From: Caproicibacter sp046707225
GTDB lineage: Bacteria > Bacillota > Clostridia > Oscillospirales > Acutalibacteraceae
Direction: 5' to 3'
Length of the DNA stretch: 64,000 nucleotides
NCBI RefSeq assembly: GCF_046707225.1
Contig: NZ_JBJKOP010000035.1
Location: 131,866-195,865, forward strand
Numbering within the stretch: the stretch's first letter is position 1; every line of letters begins with the position of its first letter. The position numbers and the translations under genes are program-made. This document shows positions 43,101 through 52,710 of the stretch, in pieces. The notes below the pieces were generated by a model, which saw only the letters and a list, made by a program, of their open reading frames with translations, did not search any database and was not told the DNA's origin.

Positions 43101-45173
43101 TCAGTTTGTATGGAAATGGTAGCTGAGCTTTTCTATGACCGGTTCGGTTACGTACAGCACCGCCGGCAGAATCAGGATAATGACAGCCGCGCTGATGATG
43201 GCGCCGCGCGCCAGCATCGCGCAGATGTTCTGAATGATCCCCATTTTGGAAATCATCGAGACGCCGGTTGTGGCGCAGAAGAAAACCAGCGCGCTTGTAA
43301 TGATGGAACGGAACGAGGAGGAGCTCGCGATTTTAATCGCGTCAAGGCGGTTCTTTCCGGACTTCAGTTCCTCCTGAAACCTTGTGGTCATCAAAATGGA
43401 GTAGTCGACGGTGGCGCCGAGCTGTACGCAGTTGATGACGATGGGGGAAATAAAGGAAATGACGTTTCCGGTTAAGTACGGTACGCTTAGATTCAGGAAG
43501 ATTGCCAGCTCTATCACGGCGACAAGAATTACGGGTACGGCGATGGAACGGAACACCGCGGCCACGATAATCAGCATCAGGATAATGGAAATATAGCTGG
43601 TCACGGTGAAGTCGTGGTTGGCAATTTCAACAAGGTCCTTCGTCAGGGCGCCCTCGCCGGTCACTTGGGAAGTCGGGTCGTATTTTTTGGTGATTCTGGT
43701 GATTTGAGCAATCTGCTCGTTTTCTTCGTTTTCGGCGGCCTGGTACTGCGAGTTTACCATGACGATCTGCCGGCCGTCCTTTTTACAGATTTCCTTAACG
43801 CTGTCCGGGATAAAGTCGGACGGTACGGCCGGGCCGACCAAATCGTCGTAAGAAAGGACGGTTTCGATGCCGTTCAGTTTTTTAATCTCGTCAATCATGT
43901 TTTTGGTTTTATAAGACGGCAGGCTGTCGTCCAGAATAATGAAATGCGTGGTCGCCATGTTGAAATCCTGTTTCAGCTTATCGGTCGCAACCACGGAATC
44001 GGTGGTTGCGGGCAGCGTTTTGTCAATGTTGTAATAAACCTGCGCGTGCGACTGCATGTAAAAGGTTGGTCCGATCAGCAGCAGCGCGAACGCGACAAAA
44101 ATGACACGATGCCGGAGAATGAAATTGGAGCCCCTTTCGAACGGCGGGATCAAAATTCGGTGCGTGTACTTGTGGATCGGCTTGTCAAACAGAAGAATCA
44201 GGGAAGGAAGGACGGTGACCGTGCAGAATACGCCGATCACGACGCCCTTCATCATGACAATGCCGATGTCCTTGCCGAGCGCGAGGCTCATAAAACACAG
44301 GGCCAGAAACCCGGCGACCGTGGTCAGGGAGCTGCCCGCGAGCGAGAGGAAGGTGCTTTGAATCGCGCTTGCCATCGCGTCGCGCCGGTCTTCGAATTTC
44401 GGCTTTTCCTCATCATAGCGGTTGATGAGGAAGATGGAGTAGTCCATCGTGACGCCCAGCTGCAAGATTGCGGCGATCGCCCTGGTGATGTAGGAAATCT
44501 CGCCGAGGAAAATGTTGGTTCCCATGTTGTACAGAATGGCGAATCCGATGCCCAGAAGGAAAACAACCGGCAATAGCCAGGAATCCAGACAAAACATCAT
44601 GGCAACCAGGCACAGCCCGCCGGCCAGCAGCACGTAGTAGGGCATTTCGCCTTCCAGCAGATTTTTCATGTCGCGCTGCATGGCGGAAAAACCGCTTAGA
44701 AAGCACTGCTTGTTTAAAAGGCCTTTAATTTTTCCGATGGCGTCAAAGGTTTCTTCCGATGAAGTGGAACCGTTATAGGTAATCAGCATCATGGTGGAGT
44801 CGGCGCTGTCGCTGTAAAACAAATCTTTCACGGTGTCCGGCAGCATTTCTTCCGGAACGCTCAGGTCCGCCACATCGTCAACCCAGACGCAGTTGTTGAC
44901 TCCCGGGACTTCTTTGATTTTCTCTTTCAGGTCCGAAATATCCTTGCTTGACATCCCGTCGATGACCAGCATGGAGGTTGCGGCATCGTGGAACGTATCC
45001 TCCAGAACGTCTTCGCCCTTTACGGAATCCAGATTTTTCGGAAGGTACGACAGAATGTCGTAATTGACCCTTGTTTTGATAAATCCGAGAGCGCAGGGGA
45101 TCAGAAGTAAAATCGCAATTCCGGTTACGATAGTGGGGTGTCTGGTGAGAATTTTTGCAAATCTGGAAAGCAA
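43101..45173 (-). CDS. MmpL/RND-family membrane transporter
   Basis: 690 aa, with two similar halves of TM1 + large extracellular loop + five helices, the MMPL layout. Sterol-sensing-like segments: GVTMDYSIFLINRYDEE and GATVDYSILMTTRFQEEL carry the paired D-Y residues of the proton relay in helices 4 and 10. TTG start with GGAGAG seven bases upstream. It follows the tetR gene after 71 bases and precedes the large exported protein after 30. Exports lipids or lipophilic compounds in known relatives. Confidence 0.94.
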   Translation of the reverse strand: MLSRFAKILTRHPTIVTGIAILLLIPCALGFIKTRVNYDILSYLPKNLDSVKGEDVLEDTFHDAATSMLVIDGMSSKDISDLKEKIKEVPGVNNCVWVDDVADLSVPEEMLPDTVKDLFYSDSADSTMMLITYNGSTSSEETFDAIGKIKGLLNKQCFLSGFSAMQRDMKNLLEGEMPYYVLLAGGLCLVAMMFCLDSWLLPVVFLLGIGFAILYNMGTNIFLGEISYITRAIAAILQLGVTMDYSIFLINRYDEEKPKFEDRRDAMASAIQSTFLSLAGSSLTTVAGFLALCFMSLALGKDIGIVMMKGVVIGVFCTVTVLPSLILLFDKPIHKYTHRILIPPFERGSNFILRHRVIFVAFALLLIGPTFYMQSHAQVYYNIDKTLPATTDSVVATDKLKQDFNMATTHFIILDDSLPSYKTKNMIDEIKKLNGIETVLSYDDLVGPAVPSDFIPDSVKEICKKDGRQIVMVNSQYQAAENEENEQIAQITRITKKYDPTSQVTGEGALTKDLVEIANHDFTVTSYISIILMLIIVAAVFRSIAVPVILVAVIELAIFLNLSVPYLTGNVISFISPIVINCVQLGATVDYSILMTTRFQEELKSGKNRLDAIKIASSSSFRSIITSALVFFCATTGVSMISKMGIIQNICAMLARGAIISAAVIILILPAVLYVTEPVIEKLSYHFHTN

Positions 45174-45244
45174 TCGGCATCTCTCCGTTTCCTGTTAATG
45201 CTTTTTTGTTTGAGTTTATTCCGGCCGCGGCGAAAGGTTACGCC

Positions 45245-45835
45245 TCAGGCGAGAATCTGCTCGATGGAACGGTACAGCTCGGGGCGAACCTCGTCAAAGC
45301 CGTACGGCATTTTCATAATGAGGGAGCTGTAGCAGACGGCGCCGACCATGCACACAATCAGATACAGGCGCTGCCCGGCCGCCTCGCTGGTGCCGCCGCG
45401 GAGCATAAAGTTTTCAACAAATTCTTTCCGAACGTCTTCCAGCTCGGTGCATCGGAACAGCCGTTCAAACAATGTGGGGGAAAGGTTTTTGAAAACAAGC
45501 TCCAGAAACCGGGTGTCGTTGCGAAACGTCCGGATCAGGGAGTCGACAAAAAATACGACGCTCTGCTGAAAGCTCATCGGCTGCTCTTCCTTCTTTTTCG
45601 TCAGAGCCCGCATGGTTTCCTCCAGCAGCGTGGAGGTTTTCCTCAGAATCACTTTGTTGACCAAATCGTATTTGTCCCTGCAGTAAAGGTAAAACGTCCC
45701 TTTGGCCACTCCGGCGTGCTGTACGATTTCGTCCACCACGGTGGCGTGTACGCCTTTTGAGGTGAACAGCTCGTAGGCGGCGTCATACAGCCGGCCCATT
45801 TTGATTTTTTTGTTTTCCAACAGTTTTCCTGCCAT
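45245..45835 (-). CDS. TetR/AcrR family repressor
   Basis: 196 aa. N-terminal HTH (about residues 15-60, RLYDAAYELFTSKGVHATVVDEIVQHAGVAKGTFYLYCRDKYDL), then a helical ligand-binding domain typical of the family. First gene of the operon with the MmpL transporter and its partner; operator boxes sit around its own promoter. Confidence 0.95.
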   Translation of the reverse strand: MAGKLLENKKIKMGRLYDAAYELFTSKGVHATVVDEIVQHAGVAKGTFYLYCRDKYDLVNKVILRKTSTLLEETMRALTKKKEEQPMSFQQSVVFFVDSLIRTFRNDTRFLELVFKNLSPTLFERLFRCTELEDVRKEFVENFMLRGGTSEAAGQRLYLIVCMVGAVCYSSLIMKMPYGFDEVRPELYRSIEQILA

Positions 45836-45857
45836 TTGATACCGCCTTTTTAAAAAT

Positions 45858-45916
45858 GACTAACGGTCATTTTGTGTTTGCGTTGATAGTATAGATCAAA
45901 AATGACCGTTAGTCAA
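45858..45916 (-). promoter_or_regulatory. Double-operator promoter of the tetR-mmpL operon
   Basis: Minus-strand promoter TTGACT (45911-45916), 17 bp, TATACT (45888-45893). A 13-bp TGAC-N5-GTCA palindrome overlaps the -35 (45903-45915), and an inverted copy of it lies just past the -10 (45858-45870). The extended sequence AAAATGACCGTTAGTCA occurs as an exact inverted pair. This predicts tight autoregulation by the TetR protein. Confidence 0.85.
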
Positions 45917-46206
45917 TCTTTTACGCCGAATTCAGTGTTTTCGCTAAATATGGTCAAATGGTTCCGGAAAAACTGGGCATTATCAACTCGTTCGGACGAT
46001 GGATCGATTGTGATCTTACCGTTCTTTTTCCTTAAAACGCCATCCGGTTTCCTCCATACCCGAACCATTTGGCTATCCGGTTTGGGCGAAAACGGCGGGA
46101 ATTTTCGAGGAGACTTTTGTGAAAGCGCAGCGCGGCGGGAAAGACACGCTGGTCTTCTGGGGCCTGAATGATTTCCTGAAAACCGGTAAAAATAGGGAAA
46201 AAGGAT
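45917..46206. other. Gap between tetR promoter and FAD-Rieske gene
   Basis: About 290 bases with no gene I can defend. Minus-strand frames near 45920-46090 read a continuous Asp/Lys/Asn-rich stretch, but nothing recognisable; no terminator or clear promoter is seen. Confidence 0.4.
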
Positions 46207-47718
46207 GTGATCGAAAAAATGGAGGAGAACCGGTTCCAATCCTGCTGGCAGACGGTCGCGCCGCCGGAATTCCCAAAGTTGACGGGCGACTGCAACGCCG
46301 ACGCGGTCATTGTGGGGGGAGGACTCTGCGGCCTGTTGTGCGCGTATGAGCTGCAGCGCAGGGGAGTGCGGGATATCGTGATTCTGGAGGCGGGCAGGGT
46401 CTTGCACGGAACGACCGCGCGGACCACGGCGAAGATCACCTCTCAGCACGGATTAATCTACAGCTCTTTGGAAAAGGGAATGGGAACCAGAGCCGCCTGG
46501 CAGTACGCCAAGGCAAATGAAGAGGCGGTTTCCCGCTTTGCTCAGATTGTTCAGACGGAAAAGATCGACTGCGATTTTGTCCCCTGCGACGCGTATGTTT
46601 ATTCCTGTACGCCGGAGGGCGCGCAGCGGGTGAAGGAAGAGGCGGAAACGGCGAGGAGGCTTTCCATCGACGCATCGTTTACGGACAAATGCGGCGAGCT
46701 GCCGTTTCCGGTGCGGGGGGCGGTCCGTTTTTCCGGGCAGGCAAGGTTTCATCCGATGAAATTTGCCTGCCGCCTTGCGGAGATTCTGCGGGACCGCGGC
46801 GTGAAAATCTATGAAAATACCCCGGCTGTCGCTTTGGACGACAATATGGTTCTGACCGGAGCGGGCCATGTCTACGGCAAAAGCGTTCTCATCTGCTCTC
46901 ATTACCCGTTTACAAACCTGCGCGGGTTTTATTTTACACGGATTGTGCAAAATCGCTCCTACCTGGCCGCCTTGAAGGGCGCCCCCGAGCTTTCCGGCAT
47001 GTATCTCGACTGTGAGGAAGCGGGACTGTCGTTCCGCAGCGCCCGCGTCAACGGGGAAACGGTTCTGCTTTTGGGCTGGGGTTCGCATAAAACGGGCCAT
47101 GAAACGGACGTGTCCCACTACGGAAAGCTGGAGGAAGAGGCGCAAAAGCTCTATCCGGGCTGTTCGGTCGAATCCCGCTGGTCGGCGCAGGACTGCATGA
47201 CAAACGACCATATCCCGATCATCGGACGGTACCGGCAGTTCGGCGACCGGGTTTATCTGGCGACGGGCTTCAACAAATGGGGAATGACGGGGAGCATGGC
47301 CGCGGCCGGAATCCTTACGGATTTGATTTTATCCGGCAAGAGCGAGGTGGCGGATGTTTTTTCTCCGGGAAGGTCGGACTTTCGCCTGCAGGCGGGCAGA
47401 TTTTTTCAGGAGGCGGCCGACACCGCCGCGAATTTTTTTCACGGATATACGGAAATCCCCAAAGGAGGCGTGGCGCAGCTGAAAAACGGCGAGGGCGGTA
47501 TTGTGGAGTTTGAGGGTGCAAAAATCGGGGCTTACCGCGATGCGGACGGCGAGCTGCACGGAGTCAAAACCGTTTGCACACACATGCGGTGCCCATTGAA
47601 ATGGAACCCGGAGGAAAAAACGTGGGATTGCCCCTGCCACGGTTCCAGATTCGACGCGGATGGAAACATTCTGGAAAATCCCGCGTTTCTCCCGTTGGAA
47701 AAGAGGGGGCCGGACTGA
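46207..47718 (+). CDS. FAD-dependent oxidoreductase with C-terminal Rieske domain
   Basis: 503 aa. DAO-type FAD domain (about 25-380): dinucleotide motif DAVIVGGGLCGLLCAYELQRRG, and RFHPMKFACRLAEILRDRGVKIYENT. The C-terminal Rieske [2Fe-2S] domain (about 415-500) has ligands C-T-H (VCTHMRCP) and C-P-C-H (WDCPCHGSRFDADGN). Similar fusions are annotated as glycine/D-amino-acid-type oxidases with a ferredoxin-like end. GTG start with AAAAAGGA close by; an in-frame ATG at 46219 is possible. Substrate unknown; next gene overlaps. Confidence 0.92.
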   Translation: MIEKMEENRFQSCWQTVAPPEFPKLTGDCNADAVIVGGGLCGLLCAYELQRRGVRDIVILEAGRVLHGTTARTTAKITSQHGLIYSSLEKGMGTRAAWQYAKANEEAVSRFAQIVQTEKIDCDFVPCDAYVYSCTPEGAQRVKEEAETARRLSIDASFTDKCGELPFPVRGAVRFSGQARFHPMKFACRLAEILRDRGVKIYENTPAVALDDNMVLTGAGHVYGKSVLICSHYPFTNLRGFYFTRIVQNRSYLAALKGAPELSGMYLDCEEAGLSFRSARVNGETVLLLGWGSHKTGHETDVSHYGKLEEEAQKLYPGCSVESRWSAQDCMTNDHIPIIGRYRQFGDRVYLATGFNKWGMTGSMAAAGILTDLILSGKSEVADVFSPGRSDFRLQAGRFFQEAADTAANFFHGYTEIPKGGVAQLKNGEGGIVEFEGAKIGAYRDADGELHGVKTVCTHMRCPLKWNPEEKTWDCPCHGSRFDADGNILENPAFLPLEKRGPD

Positions 47719-48629
47719 CGGAAAAGGGCGGCGCTCGCCGGTTTGAGGGGTGGTATTTTAAGCACAGCGCCGGGGGGATGGTCTACTCCTTTATTCCCGG
47801 CCTTTCCGCCGCGCCGGATGGGAAACAGACGGCCTTTCTCCAGGTGATTTCTCCGGAATGGTCCCGTTTTTTCCGTTATCCGGCCGAATCCTTCCGTGTC
47901 GAACGGCACCCGCTTCGCATCCGGGTCGGGGAAAGCGTCTTCGGTGAATCCGGAGCGGCGGTTTCCATTCTTCAGGACGGGATGCGGATTTCGGGCGAAA
48001 TTGCGTACTCCGCGTTTCAGCCGATCCGCAAAAGCTTCTACTGCCCCACCGTAATGGGACCCTTCTCCTACCTTCGGTTTCTGGAGTGCAGCCACGACGT
48101 CGTCAGCATAAACCATTCACTCAAGGGGGCGCTGAACGTCAACGGGGAGACGCTGAACCTGACGGGGGGAACGGGTTACCTGGAGCGGGACGCGGGAAAG
48201 TCTTTTCCCAGGGCGTGGGTCTGGTACCAGTCGAACTGCTTTTCCCGCCCCGGGGACGGGGTCATGCTCGCCGCCGCGCGGGTTCCGATCGGCCCGCGGG
48301 CATTCAACGGACTGCTCGGCGTGTGCAGGGCCGGCGGCAGGGAGTACCGGCTCGCGACTTATTTCGGCGGCGGGCTGGAGCGGGTCCGAAGATCGGGGAA
48401 CGTCGTTTGTATTGCCGCCCGGCAGGGAGAGCGCCGCCTGGAAATACGGGTCCGCGCCGGAGTGAGCCGGGAACTGAAGGCGCCGCTGCTGGGGGATATG
48501 TCCCGCGCAATCCGGGAGTATCCCTGCTGTGACTCGGCGGTCCGCCTGACGGAAGGGAAAAGGATCCTGCTGGAAGACCGGGGCGCGTGCGCCGGGTTCG
48601 AACAGGTCGGAAGCTTGGACGAATTTTAA
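47622..48629 (+). CDS. Tocopherol-cyclase-like protein
   Basis: The main body starts about 47730: RRFEGWYFKHSAGGMVYSFIPGLSA, then AFLQVISPEWSRFFRYP, GPFSYLRFLECSHDVVSINHSLKGAL, TGGTGYLERDAGKSFPRAWVWYQSN and ending about 300 residues later. This resembles the tocopherol-cyclase-like (DUF2804-like lipocalin) family found in some bacteria. The start is unclear: GTG at 47622 (CCGGAGG upstream) would overlap the Rieske reading frame by 97 bases; the alternative is a CTG at 47715. The pairing with an FAD-Rieske protein is suggestive of a quinone- or prenyl-lipid pathway, but this is inference. Confidence 0.7.
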   Translation: MGLPLPRFQIRRGWKHSGKSRVSPVGKEGAGLTEKGGARRFEGWYFKHSAGGMVYSFIPGLSAAPDGKQTAFLQVISPEWSRFFRYPAESFRVERHPLRIRVGESVFGESGAAVSILQDGMRISGEIAYSAFQPIRKSFYCPTVMGPFSYLRFLECSHDVVSINHSLKGALNVNGETLNLTGGTGYLERDAGKSFPRAWVWYQSNCFSRPGDGVMLAAARVPIGPRAFNGLLGVCRAGGREYRLATYFGGGLERVRRSGNVVCIAARQGERRLEIRVRAGVSRELKAPLLGDMSRAIREYPCCDSAVRLTEGKRILLEDRGACAGFEQVGSLDEF

Positions 48630-48654
48630 AGAAACCGGCGGAAGAATGACGGGG

Positions 48655-48783
48655 CTGTTAAAAAATGAATTTACCATAGCGAACAGACAAATCAAAATGC
48701 GTCTTAAAACGGCTCTCAAAGCCGGATTAAGACGCATTTTTTGTGCGATATTTAGAGAAGCCTGTTTTGCAGCAGTCCGTTAT
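48655..48783. repeat. Divergent relative of the MITE-like family, copy C
   Basis: About 130 bases: GGGGCTGTTAAAAAATGA on the left, a central hairpin AAAATGCGTCTTA / TAAGACGCATTTT (48694-48741) and TTTTGCAGCAGTCC on the right. Same plan as copies A and B (GC-start, TTGCARAA-type ends, hairpin on ATGCGYCTTRA), but the sequence is diverged. It also probably ends transcription of the flanking genes. Confidence 0.5.
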
Positions 48784-49205
48784 AAATTCATGGTAAATTT
48801 GAAATGGGACCGCCGCATGCCGCAGCTTTCATAAAACCGGTGGGCGTGTTCCCGCTTTCGGTTGCAGCAGACTTCCAGAAGGACACAGCCGCGCCGCAGC
48901 GCTTCTTCTTTCAGCGCCGAGACAAGAGCCGCCCCGATCCCGTTTCCCCGCAGGTCCGGCTGTACGACCAATTCCTGAATTTCCGCCGCCGCCCCGCAGT
49001 GATGCAGCAAAAGCTGGATGTGCAGGCTTCCGAACGCAGCCGCCCGCCCCTGATGTTCACACAGGAGGTAAAGGATTCCGGGGCTTTTCAGGTTGTTGAG
49101 ATAAGTCTGCCGGAAGGCGTCGTGAGGCGGATAACTTTCTTCCAGCGAACAGATCAGTTCATAAACGGATTCAACATCCTCCGGTCCGGCTTTTCTGATC
49201 TTCAT
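48780..49205 (-). CDS. GNAT family N-acetyltransferase (PhnO-like)
   Basis: 141 aa from the ATG at 49205, with GGGGAGGA upstream. IRKAGPEDVESVYELICSLEE, ELVVQPDLRGNGIGAALVSALKEEA (acetyl-CoA loop) and LEVCCNRKREHAHRFYESCGM are GNAT motifs; the N-terminus resembles aminoalkylphosphonate acetyltransferase PhnO. A 2-aminoethylphosphonate operon lies about 8 kb away, but there is no close linkage. Substrate otherwise unknown. Confidence 0.85.
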   Translation of the reverse strand: MKIRKAGPEDVESVYELICSLEESYPPHDAFRQTYLNNLKSPGILYLLCEHQGRAAAFGSLHIQLLLHHCGAAAEIQELVVQPDLRGNGIGAALVSALKEEALRRGCVLLEVCCNRKREHAHRFYESCGMRRSHFKFTMNL

Positions 49206-49376
49206 ACCGATTCCTCCCCTTTCTGGATATGGCCCGCATTCGGGAATTTTAACAATTATAATCCGATCCGCGGAGAAAGTAAACCGGCGGTCAAGCCGAA
49301 TCCGTGTACCGGAACGGTTATATTTGCGTGAGCCGGAGGAACAATAGGATGCAAAGGACGAAAGAGGGCGGACAAC

Positions 49377-51374
49377 ATGCCGAACGCGGTGAGATTCAAC
49401 AGCCTGATTCATGAAAAAAGTCCCTACCTGTTACAGCACGCCCGTAATCCGGTGAACTGGTATCCCTGGGGCGACGAGGCTTTTGAAAAAGCGAAGCGGG
49501 AAGACAAGCCCGTGTTTTTATCCATCGGATATTCAACCTGCCACTGGTGCCACGTCATGGCGGAGGAGTGCTTTGAGGATGAGGAGGTCGCGGGGGTGCT
49601 GAACCGGGACTTTATCAGCATCAAGGTGGACCGGGAGGAGCGCCCGGATGTGGACGGCTATTATATGGAGGTCTGCCAAAGAATGACCGGCTCGGGCGGA
49701 TGGCCGCTCAGCGTCTTTCTTGACTCGGAGGGCAAGGCGTTTTTTGCCGGGACGTATTTCCCAAAATACGACCGCCCCGGAATGTCCGGATTTCTGACGC
49801 TGCTCGGGCAGATTGCCACGCTCTGGAAAACCGACCGGAACCGAATCGCCGGCGCGGCGGAACGCATCGGGCGCGAAGCCGTGTTCCATGCGCAGAGCCC
49901 GGCCCCGGTGGATGAAAATATGCCGGAACGCGTGTTTGGGGAGCTTGAACGGCGGTTTGACGAAAAATACGGTGGCTTTTCCGAGGCGCCGAAGTTCCCA
50001 TCCCCGCAGGATCTGCTGTTTCTGCTGCGCTTTTATGCCGCCGCCGGAAAGGAAAAGGCTCTGAATATGTGCGAGAAAACGCTCGGCTGCATGCGCCGGG
50101 GCGGCATCTACGACCAGATCGGGTTCGGATTCTGCCGGTATTCGACGGACAGCCGTTGGCTGGTTCCCCATTTTGAGAAAATGCTGTCGGACAACGCCCT
50201 ACTCTGCATGGCGTATACCGAGTGCTGGCAGATTACGGGAAAAGAGGAATACCGTCGGACGGCGGAGGAAATCCTTTCGTACCTCACGGGCCGGATGCAG
50301 TCGAAAAACGGCGGATTTTACACGGCGGAGGACGCGGACTCCGAGGGCGTGGAGGGAAAGTATTATACCTTTACACCGGAGGAGCTCCGGCAGGTGCTTG
50401 GCCCGGACGAAAAGGAATTCAGCCGGTTGCTCGGAATTACGGAAGAAGGCAATTTTGAAGGAAAAAACATCCCGAATCTTTTGTCCGGCGGAATTCCGGA
50501 GAATCGGAGGGGATTTGCCGAAGCCTGCCGCCGAAAGGTGCTGGCCTGCCGCTCCGGACGCGTCCCCCCGTTTCTGGACGACAAAATTCTCCCGTCCCGC
50601 ACGGGGCTTGCCGTTGCGGCGCTTTCCTTGGCCGCCCGCGCGTTCGGGGAGGAAGCGTATCTGCGAAAGGCCCGTAAAGCCGCGGATTTTATTTTGGAAA
50701 ACATGACCGCGCGGGACGGTTCGCTGATTGCCGTTTACCGGGAGGGTCCGTCCCGGGTGCCCGGCTTTGCTGAGGATTACGCCTTTTTCCTCTGGGGCCT
50801 GCTGGAGCTGTACGAAGCGGGCCGGGAGCCTTGCCGGCTTGAAAGCGCCCTGCGTTTGGAGAAGGTGTTCACAGAACGGTTTGAGGACCGGGAAAACGGA
50901 GGATTCTATTCCGCGGAGGCGGGAGCGGTTCGTTCCCCCGCGCGCGGCAAAGAAATCTGGGATTCCTCCATGCCGTCCGCCAACGCCGTCCACGCGTTCC
51001 AGCTGGTCCGTCTTGCCCGCCTGGCGGACAGGCCGGAACTGGAAAAGCGCGCGGCCAGGATTCTGGAAGCGTTCCCGCTGGAATTATCCCGGGCGCCTGC
51101 GGCGTGCCCCACCGCGGCCGGCGCGGCTTTGTATCTGCGCGGCGGAGGGACGGACGTCACGCTGACCGCGCGCGACGAAACGGAGCTTGCACCGTTTTAC
51201 GGTGTGCTTCACAGCGGGTACTTCCCGTTTCTGACCGTGCGGACAAATCCCGCAGACTTTGGCGCGGGGCAGAAAAATAGCGGGCCGCGCGCTTATGTGT
51301 GCGAGGGCCATCGCTGCTACCCTCCGGTTGACGATGCGGATCAGCTTCTGCGCCTGATGCATGGAAAAAAATAA
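49377..51374 (+). CDS. yyaL: Thioredoxin-fold DUF255 protein (YyaL/Spata20-like)
   Basis: 665 aa, full length. An N-terminal thioredoxin-like domain carries C55-x-x-C58 in GYSTCHWCHVMAEECFED, preceded by HARNPVNWYPWG. It is followed by an alpha/alpha-toroid six-hairpin domain (about 200-600). Well conserved across life, enzymatic role unresolved. GAGGGCGGAC lies before the ATG. No obvious operon partner. Confidence 0.94.
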   Translation: MPNAVRFNSLIHEKSPYLLQHARNPVNWYPWGDEAFEKAKREDKPVFLSIGYSTCHWCHVMAEECFEDEEVAGVLNRDFISIKVDREERPDVDGYYMEVCQRMTGSGGWPLSVFLDSEGKAFFAGTYFPKYDRPGMSGFLTLLGQIATLWKTDRNRIAGAAERIGREAVFHAQSPAPVDENMPERVFGELERRFDEKYGGFSEAPKFPSPQDLLFLLRFYAAAGKEKALNMCEKTLGCMRRGGIYDQIGFGFCRYSTDSRWLVPHFEKMLSDNALLCMAYTECWQITGKEEYRRTAEEILSYLTGRMQSKNGGFYTAEDADSEGVEGKYYTFTPEELRQVLGPDEKEFSRLLGITEEGNFEGKNIPNLLSGGIPENRRGFAEACRRKVLACRSGRVPPFLDDKILPSRTGLAVAALSLAARAFGEEAYLRKARKAADFILENMTARDGSLIAVYREGPSRVPGFAEDYAFFLWGLLELYEAGREPCRLESALRLEKVFTERFEDRENGGFYSAEAGAVRSPARGKEIWDSSMPSANAVHAFQLVRLARLADRPELEKRAARILEAFPLELSRAPAACPTAAGAALYLRGGGTDVTLTARDETELAPFYGVLHSGYFPFLTVRTNPADFGAGQKNSGPRAYVCEGHRCYPPVDDADQLLRLMHGKK

Positions 51375-51472
51375 ATATTTGCCAATGCTTGAAACAGATA
51401 AAACGGTATGGTAAGATAGAAACAGAAAAGATTGTTTAATAAATAACAAACGAAAAAGGGAGGACTTTTTTT

Positions 51473-52642
51473 ATGGCGAGATTCACATTGCCGCGCGACA
51501 TTTATTTCGGAGCGGGTGCAATCGGCGAACTGAAAAATCTGAAAGGTTATAAAAAAGCCTTTATTGTTACCGGCGGACATTCCATGAGGAAAACCGGATT
51601 TTTGCAGAAGCTGGAAGACGTTCTGAAAGAAGCGGGACTGGAGACCAGAATTTATGAGGGCGTGGAGCCGGACCCGTCCATTGAGCGCGTTTTTGACGGC
51701 GCAAAGGCCATGCGCGAATTCGAACCCGACGTCATCGTCGCGATCGGCGGCGGCTCCCCAATGGACGCCGCGAAAGCCATGTGGGTATTCTATGAATACC
51801 CAGACAAGACGTTTGACGACATCAAGGACCCGTTCACCATGCCGAAGCTGAGAAAGAAAGCCATTTTTGTGGGGATTCCCTCCACCAGCGGCACCGCTTC
51901 CGAAGTTACGGCGTTTTCGGTCATTACGGATTACTCCACCAATATCAAGTATCCTCTCGCGGACTTTGAGATCACGCCCGACATCGCGGTTCTGGATACC
52001 GATATTCCGCAGGCCATGCCGAAAACCCTGACCGCCCACACGGGAATGGACGCGCTGACTCACGCAATCGAAGCCTACGTTGCCACGGCCCGTTCCGATT
52101 TTTCGGACGCCCTCGCGCTTAAGGCGATTTCCGATATTTTCGACAGCCTGCTCGATTCCTACAACGGCGACAAAGAAGCGCGCGGCAAGATGCACATTGC
52201 GCAGTGCCTGGCCGGCATGTCCTTCTCCAACGCGCTGCTCGGCATCGCGCACAGCATCGCGCATAAGACCGGCGCAATGTTCCACATTCCGCACGGCTGC
52301 TGCAACGCGATTCTTCTGCCGTTTGTCATAGAGTACAATTCCAGAGCGTGCATGGAGCGCTATGCCCAGATTGCGAAGATGCTCGGCCTGCCGGGTTCGA
52401 CGGACAAACAGCTTACGGATTCTCTGGTCGAGGCTGTGCGTGCGTTAAACAAGAAGCTCGGCATTCAGCCCACCTACCGTGAAAACGGCGTGAGCGAAGA
52501 GGATTTCAAGGCCCATGCGCAGACCATTGCGGAAAACGCGGTCAAGGATCCCTGCACCTCCTCCAACCCGAGAACGACAAACGCGGAGAATATGCTCAAA
52601 GTCCTTACCTGCGCTTATTACGGCGAGGACGTCGCGTTTTAA
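51473..52642 (+). CDS. Iron-containing alcohol dehydrogenase (butanol-type)
   Basis: 389 aa. Cofactor motif GGGSPMDAAKAM, FVGIPSTSGTASEVTAFSVITD, and the metal-ligand region with GMDALTHAIEAYV, AHSIAHKTGAMFHIPHG. Reduces aldehydes to alcohols with NAD(P)H in anaerobic fermentation. AGGGAGGAC lies before the ATG. A perfect terminator follows. Confidence 0.95.
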   Translation: MARFTLPRDIYFGAGAIGELKNLKGYKKAFIVTGGHSMRKTGFLQKLEDVLKEAGLETRIYEGVEPDPSIERVFDGAKAMREFEPDVIVAIGGGSPMDAAKAMWVFYEYPDKTFDDIKDPFTMPKLRKKAIFVGIPSTSGTASEVTAFSVITDYSTNIKYPLADFEITPDIAVLDTDIPQAMPKTLTAHTGMDALTHAIEAYVATARSDFSDALALKAISDIFDSLLDSYNGDKEARGKMHIAQCLAGMSFSNALLGIAHSIAHKTGAMFHIPHGCCNAILLPFVIEYNSRACMERYAQIAKMLGLPGSTDKQLTDSLVEAVRALNKKLGIQPTYRENGVSEEDFKAHAQTIAENAVKDPCTSSNPRTTNAENMLKVLTCAYYGEDVAF

Positions 52643-52660
52643 AAACCCGGACATTATGAA

Positions 52661-52699
52661 AGCAGCCTGAAAGCGGGAACGCTTTCAGGCTGCTTTTTT
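52661..52699. terminator. Intrinsic terminator after the alcohol dehydrogenase
   Basis: GCAGCCTGAAAGC / GCTTTCAGGCTGC stem with a T7 tail; may also serve the converging FUSC gene. Confidence 0.92.
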
Positions 52700-52710
52700 T
52701 GGAGCCGCGG

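Noticed and set aside
43614..44576. Plus-strand open frame of 320 codons
   Set aside because: Antisense to the MmpL transporter, with low-complexity R/D/Q-rich composition.
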